This document shows, piece by piece, positions 6,521 through 8,953 of a stretch of 8,953 bases of DNA. The DNA comes from Chloroflexota bacterium (GTDB taxonomy: Bacteria > Chloroflexota > Limnocylindria > QHBO01), in contig VBGQ01000013.1 of NCBI GenBank assembly GCA_005882055.1, forward strand, positions 1-8,953. The letters run 5' to 3'. The translations under genes were made by a program, and so were the position numbers. Under the pieces are notes generated by a model, which was not told the DNA's origin, made no database searches, and worked only from the letters and a program-made list of their open reading frames with translations. Numbering within the stretch: position 1 is the first letter of the stretch; each line of letters starts with the position of its first letter.

Positions 6521-6577
6521 TCCAGGTCCTACACAACGTGAACCGGGGGCCGCCGTGTTCCCACCGCCGTTCGGTGA

Positions 6578-7639
6578 TCAGACCGCGATGGAGGTCTCGA
6601 TGAGCGACGCCAGCTCCGCGCGGCGCTCCGAAGCGATGGGCAGTGCGGCCACCGTCGCGAGCGCGCGATCCCGGCAGCGCCGCGCCTCACCCTCCGCGTA
6701 GGTCCGCGCCCCGCTTCGCTCGAGGATCGCGATCACCTCGGCCACCTTGGCGTCACCCAGCAGGGGATCGACGTCCGGCGCGAAGGCGCCATCGGTGGCG
6801 CGGATGCGGGGGGCATAGATCCGCCGCAGACGCTCCTGATCTTCATCGGTCGCGTTCTCGAAGGCCCACACCACCGGCAGCGTCTTCTTGCGCTTGCGCA
6901 CGTCGCCCGCGGACGCCTTGCCGGACTCTTCCGCACTCCAGAAGGTGCCCTTGACATCATCGGCCATCTGGAAGGCGAGGCCCATGTCATAGCCAAAGCG
7001 CTGGAAAGCGTCGATCGTCTCCTGGTCATCGGTCGCGAGGATCGCTCCCGCCTGGGCCGACGCGCCCAGCAATGCCGCCGTCTTCTTGCCGATCATCTCG
7101 TGGTACTCCGCCAGCGAGATATCGGTCCGGCGCTCGAAGCTGATGTCCAGGAACTGGCCCTCGCACAGCGCCAGGCAGGTCTCGTCGTAGATGCGCATCA
7201 GTGAGAGAACGCGGTCCGCGCTGACCTTCTCCTCGCCCTCCAGGAGGCGATACAGCGCCAGCCGGGAGAGGGCGAAGAGCGCGTCACCGGCGTTGATCGC
7301 CAAGGGGATGCCCCAGATCGCCCACAGGGTGGGCCGATGGCGACGCTCGAGGTCGCCGTCCTCGATGTCGTCGTGGACCAGGCTGAAGTTGTGGCCCAGC
7401 TCGACCGCGGCGGCACCCGGCAGCGCGGTCCGATAGTCATCGGTGAGGGCCTGGTAGACGAGCAGGCCCAGCAGGGGACGGATGCGCTTCCCGCGCGGCC
7501 CCTCGCGCTTGTCGATGCCCAGGTGGTAGGCGAGCATCTCGTACAGCGGCCGGGCATGGCCGTCCCGCTCGCCGAGGACGACCCGCATCTCGTCCTCGAT
7601 CTCCCCGAGCAGGTCGGTAAACTCGGTCCTGATGTCCAC
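6578..7639 (-). CDS. Polyprenyl (probably geranylgeranyl or farnesyl) diphosphate synthase, trans-IPPS family
   Basis: A 353-residue all-helical trans-isoprenyl diphosphate synthase, which condenses IPP with allylic diphosphates in a Mg2+-dependent head-to-tail reaction. Motifs are GKRIRP (50-55, IPP binding), the first aspartate-rich motif HDDIEDGDLERRHRPTLW (89-106; DDxxD at 90-94), GQFLDI (161-166), GKKTAAL (184-190) and the second aspartate motif QMADDVKG (224-231), then KRKKTLPVV (249-257). Gly rather than Asp ends the second motif, which I recall as typical of an actinobacterial/Chloroflexota short-chain group. Phe85, five residues before the first motif, suggests a short C15-C20 product (inference). 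I prefer the GTG at 7639 over an ATG at 7684. The extra 15 residues (MGSCPGAHEVGYPCQ) do not resemble the family and would overlap recO, and a -10-like TACCCT ends six nt before the GTG. The gene is divergent from recO and convergent with the CNNM gene. Confidence 0.9.
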   Translation of the reverse strand: MDIRTEFTDLLGEIEDEMRVVLGERDGHARPLYEMLAYHLGIDKREGPRGKRIRPLLGLLVYQALTDDYRTALPGAAAVELGHNFSLVHDDIEDGDLERRHRPTLWAIWGIPLAINAGDALFALSRLALYRLLEGEEKVSADRVLSLMRIYDETCLALCEGQFLDISFERRTDISLAEYHEMIGKKTAALLGASAQAGAILATDDQETIDAFQRFGYDMGLAFQMADDVKGTFWSAEESGKASAGDVRKRKKTLPVVWAFENATDEDQERLRRIYAPRIRATDGAFAPDVDPLLGDAKVAEVIAILERSGARTYAEGEARRCRDRALATVAALPIASERRAELASLIETSIAV

Positions 7640-7645
7640 CTGGCA

Positions 7646-7651
7646 AGGGTA
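7646..7651 (-). promoter_or_regulatory. Candidate -10 element for a leaderless prenyl synthase mRNA
   Basis: On the - strand TACCCT (TAnnnT) is followed by exactly six nt and then the GTG start. This is the geometry of a promoter whose transcript begins at the start codon. It lies within the palindrome GGGTACCC (7647-7654 plus neighbours). I see no convincing -35 hexamer. Confidence 0.4.
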
Positions 7652-7660
7652 CCCGACCTC

Positions 7661-7688
7661 ATGAGCCCCAGGGCATGAGCCCAAGGGC
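7661..7688 (+). repeat. 14-bp tandem duplication containing the recO start codon
   Basis: ATGAGCCCCAGGGC (7661-7674) is followed directly by ATGAGCCCAAGGGC (7675-7688), with one mismatch. Both copies start with ATG. The first copy reads Met-Ser-Pro-Arg-Ala-stop, with its TGA (7676-7678) overlapping the ATG of the second copy. The second copy opens recO with the same residues, Met-Ser-Pro-Arg-Ala. Confidence 0.9.
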
Positions 7689-8556
7689 CCGCCTCTACAA
7701 GACCGAGGGAATCGTGCTGCGCAGCATGGACCTGGGCGAGGCTGACCGGGTCTTGACGGTGCTCACGCCGCGCCTCGGAAAGCTGCGCGTCGTCGCGAAG
7801 GGGATCCGACGTCCGCGCTCGCGCCTGGGTGGCGGCCTCGAGCCGTTCAGCGACGTGCAGCTGGTGCTGGCCATCGGTCGAACCTTCGACGTCGTGACCC
7901 AGATCGCCATCGAGGACCCGCACCTGGGGCTGCGCGACGACCTGCAGGCCACCGCGGAGGCCTGGTACCTGGTCGAGCTGGCGGACCGCTTCTGCGAGGG
8001 GAACGCGGATAGCCACGGGCCCTTCGTGCTGCTCGCACAGGGCCTCGCCGCGCTCGACGCGCCCGAGGGTGCCATCGCGCGAGAGGCGGTCGCGCGCTGG
8101 TTCGAGCTCCACCTGCTCGACACCATGGGCTTTCGCCCGGAGCTGACGCGCTGCATCGAGTGCGGGGCGGAGATCGAGCCGACAGGGAACGCCTTCTCGC
8201 CGGTCGCCGGCGGTGTCCTTGGTCCCGAATGCGCTCATGCAGCGCTGGGTGCGGTCCGTATCAGCCCGGGCGCCCTCAAGGTCCTGCGTCACCTGCAGCG
8301 TTCCGAGCTGACCGAGGTGCTGCGCCTCTCCATCCCTCGCGCGTTGCATCGCGAGGTGGAGCGGCTGCTCCACGAGACGGTCTCGGCGATCCTCGAGCGT
8401 GAGCTGCGCACGCGCGACTTCCTCGACGAGGTAAACACTCGCAAGGCGGTGGGTCCAGGACCGATGGCGCCTTCCGACGCGGCGCCTTCGCCTACGGCGC
8501 CTTCGCCGACGGCGGCGATCCCCGAGGCGGCGACCCCCGAGCCACTCGCCGGATGA
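7675..8556 (+). CDS. recO: DNA repair protein RecO
   Basis: A 293-residue RecO, the RecFOR-pathway mediator that binds SSB and DNA, anneals strands and helps load RecA. It has an N-terminal OB-fold (about 5-80) with YKTEGIVLRSMDLGEADRVL (8-27) and LRVVAKGIRRPRSRLGG (37-53). A helical domain follows with a zinc-type motif CIEC (160-163) and the characteristic FSPVAGG (174-180). The fourth-cysteine region reads GPEC (183-186), so the third of the four usual cysteines is replaced by Gly183; His188 follows. ISPGALKVLRHLQ (196-208) and the helix ending DFLDEV (248-253) are typical. A tail of about 40 residues rich in Ala, Pro, Ser and Thr ends the protein. The start is the ATG at 7675. An earlier ATG at 7661 is in another frame and stops after five codons. 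There is no Shine-Dalgarno site, so a leaderless or very short leader is likely. Confidence 0.92.
   Translation: MSPRARLYKTEGIVLRSMDLGEADRVLTVLTPRLGKLRVVAKGIRRPRSRLGGGLEPFSDVQLVLAIGRTFDVVTQIAIEDPHLGLRDDLQATAEAWYLVELADRFCEGNADSHGPFVLLAQGLAALDAPEGAIAREAVARWFELHLLDTMGFRPELTRCIECGAEIEPTGNAFSPVAGGVLGPECAHAALGAVRISPGALKVLRHLQRSELTEVLRLSIPRALHREVERLLHETVSAILERELRTRDFLDEVNTRKAVGPGPMAPSDAAPSPTAPSPTAAIPEAATPEPLAG
8466..8510 (+). repeat. 15-bp tandem repeat in the recO C-terminal tail
   Basis: GGCGCCTTC recurs at 8466, 8481 and 8496, exactly 15 bp apart. The last two 15-bp units differ at one base. In frame they encode Ala-Pro-Ser-(Asp/Pro)-(Ala/Thr) units, giving a low-complexity tail that probably varies in length between strains. 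Confidence 0.75.
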
Positions 8557-8562
8557 CGCCCG

Positions 8563-8590
8563 ACGGCCGTGCGCTGTCCGGCGCGGCCGT
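8563..8590 (+). terminator. GC-rich hairpin after recO
   Basis: ACGGCCGTGC (8563-8572) pairs with GCGCGGCCGT (8581-8590): ten pairs, one of them T-G, around an 8-nt loop, beginning seven nt after the recO stop. The position fits a transcript end. No T-run follows, so it would have to work as an atypical intrinsic terminator or as a 3'-end stabiliser. Confidence 0.4.
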
Positions 8591-8628
8591 AGACGGGGTG
8601 CCATGCCGCCCGCCCGAGCATCGGGATC

Positions 8629-8953
8629 GTGCTGGCCCTTCTGCTCGCGCGCGACGGTGGGGCGCCTCCCGACGCGCTGCCACTGCGGCTCATAAGCTCA
8701 CCGCTCGCCCTGGGCCTCATCCTGCTCGCGGTCGACTACCTCCTGGTCCGGGGTCGCCTTGCCCGGACCCTCTCGACGCTGATCTGGGCTGGCAGACGCG
8801 CGCTCGTGGACCTGCGCGCCACGACCGGCGTGACGCGCCCGGCTGACCGGGCCGCCGCGGCCACGTGGTTGGCTGAGCATCCCGTGCAGCTCGACGGGGA
8901 TCCCGCGACGACCGCCTCGCGCGTCCACCTCCAAGTGGTGGTGGGCGACCTCG
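8629..8953 (+). CDS. Unrecognised membrane protein, N-terminal part (runs off right edge)
   Basis: An open frame with strongly GC-biased third positions runs without a stop from 8593 to the window end. It follows an in-frame TAG at 8590-8592. The first usable start is GTG at 8629, giving 108 visible residues: MLALLLARDGGAPPDALPLR, then a hydrophobic segment (about 20-40, LISSPLALGLILLAVDYLLV), a basic stretch (RGRLAR, RRALVDLR) and a soluble Ala-rich region ending LQVVVGDL. One transmembrane helix near 20-40 is likely. The short hydrophobic N-terminus (and SIGIV just upstream of the GTG) might be part of another. I do not recognise a family. No Shine-Dalgarno site precedes the GTG. An ATG at 8603 lies in a different frame and stops at a TAA near 8694, so the true start is uncertain. 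It may form its own unit after the recO hairpin. Confidence 0.6.
   Translation, partial: MLALLLARDGGAPPDALPLRLISSPLALGLILLAVDYLLVRGRLARTLSTLIWAGRRALVDLRATTGVTRPADRAAAATWLAEHPVQLDGDPATTASRVHLQVVVGDL

Larger units (their letters stand above)
6380..6577. other. Convergent intergenic region without a gene
   Basis: These 198 bp lie between the stops of the CNNM gene (+) and the prenyl synthase (-). No reading frame in it looks coding. By count, bases 6401-6540 are 83/140 G+C (59%), visibly below the neighbouring genes. It contains the inverted-repeat element, an alternative hairpin and a flanking direct repeat, listed separately. No T-tract terminator is evident on either strand. Confidence 0.8.

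Noticed and set aside
6380..6577. tRNA or other classic RNA gene in the convergent gap
   Set aside because: I could not build a cloverleaf with a T-loop (GGTTCRANYCC-like) or an acceptor stem at the right spacing.
7640..7684. Upstream ATG extension of the prenyl synthase
   Set aside because: The 15 extra residues contain two cysteines and Gly/Pro with no family similarity and would overlap recO. The GTG at 7639 fits the -10 spacing better.
7198..8604. Long - strand open frame (about 468 codons) across recO and the prenyl synthase
   Set aside because: It overlaps recO antisense and the prenyl synthase in another frame. The low-complexity Arg runs come from the recO repeat, and no family is recognisable.
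1..8953. CRISPR array, prophage, toxin-antitoxin or defence system
   Set aside because: No regularly spaced repeats of CRISPR type and no gene with such motifs; all identifiable genes are housekeeping.

Overview
The window is a GC-rich, gene-dense stretch of a bacterial chromosome. It carries seven complete and two edge-truncated protein genes. Every gene I can name is a housekeeping gene, and I see no phage, transposase, CRISPR or toxin/defence gene. The high GC content, the GTG starts, the scarcity of Shine-Dalgarno sites and a DDxxG-type prenyltransferase of the kind common in Actinobacteria and Chloroflexota suggest a Terrabacteria lineage. My guess is Chloroflexota (for example a Limnocylindria-like soil or freshwater group), but no phylogenetic marker here is decisive and this is inference.

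Layout. On the + strand from the left edge: the end of rimI (ribosomal-protein/GNAT acetyltransferase), tsaD (tRNA t6A37 synthesis), rsmA (16S rRNA dimethylation), ispE (MEP-pathway kinase), ridA (enamine/imine deaminase), glmU (UDP-GlcNAc synthesis) and a CNNM/CorC-type membrane protein with CBS domains. Several junctions are start/stop overlaps (tsaD/rsmA ATGA, rsmA/ispE TGATG, ispE/ridA ATGA, glmU/CNNM 8 nt), so translation is probably coupled. A possible internal promoter lies in the 73-nt ridA-glmU gap. The theme is tRNA and rRNA modification plus supply of isoprenoid and cell-wall precursors.

A 198-bp gap (6380-6577) separates the CNNM gene from a convergent polyprenyl diphosphate synthase on the - strand. 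The gap is less GC-rich than its surroundings and holds a 97-bp long-range inverted repeat with nested stems, an overlapping alternative hairpin and a flanking near-direct repeat. It is the most unusual non-coding structure in the window. It could be a bidirectional terminator, a MITE/REPIN-like element or a structured RNA.

The prenyl synthase (GTG start, probably leaderless) is divergent from recO (DNA repair). Between them is a very short region with two 8-bp palindromes and a 14-bp tandem duplication that duplicates the recO start codon. After recO come a strong GC hairpin and an unrecognised membrane-protein gene that runs off the right edge.

The window looks like an ordinary core-genome region. 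The points worth a second look are small-scale: the intergenic inverted-repeat element, the duplicated recO start, and RecO's altered zinc motif. I found no convincing new multi-gene system.
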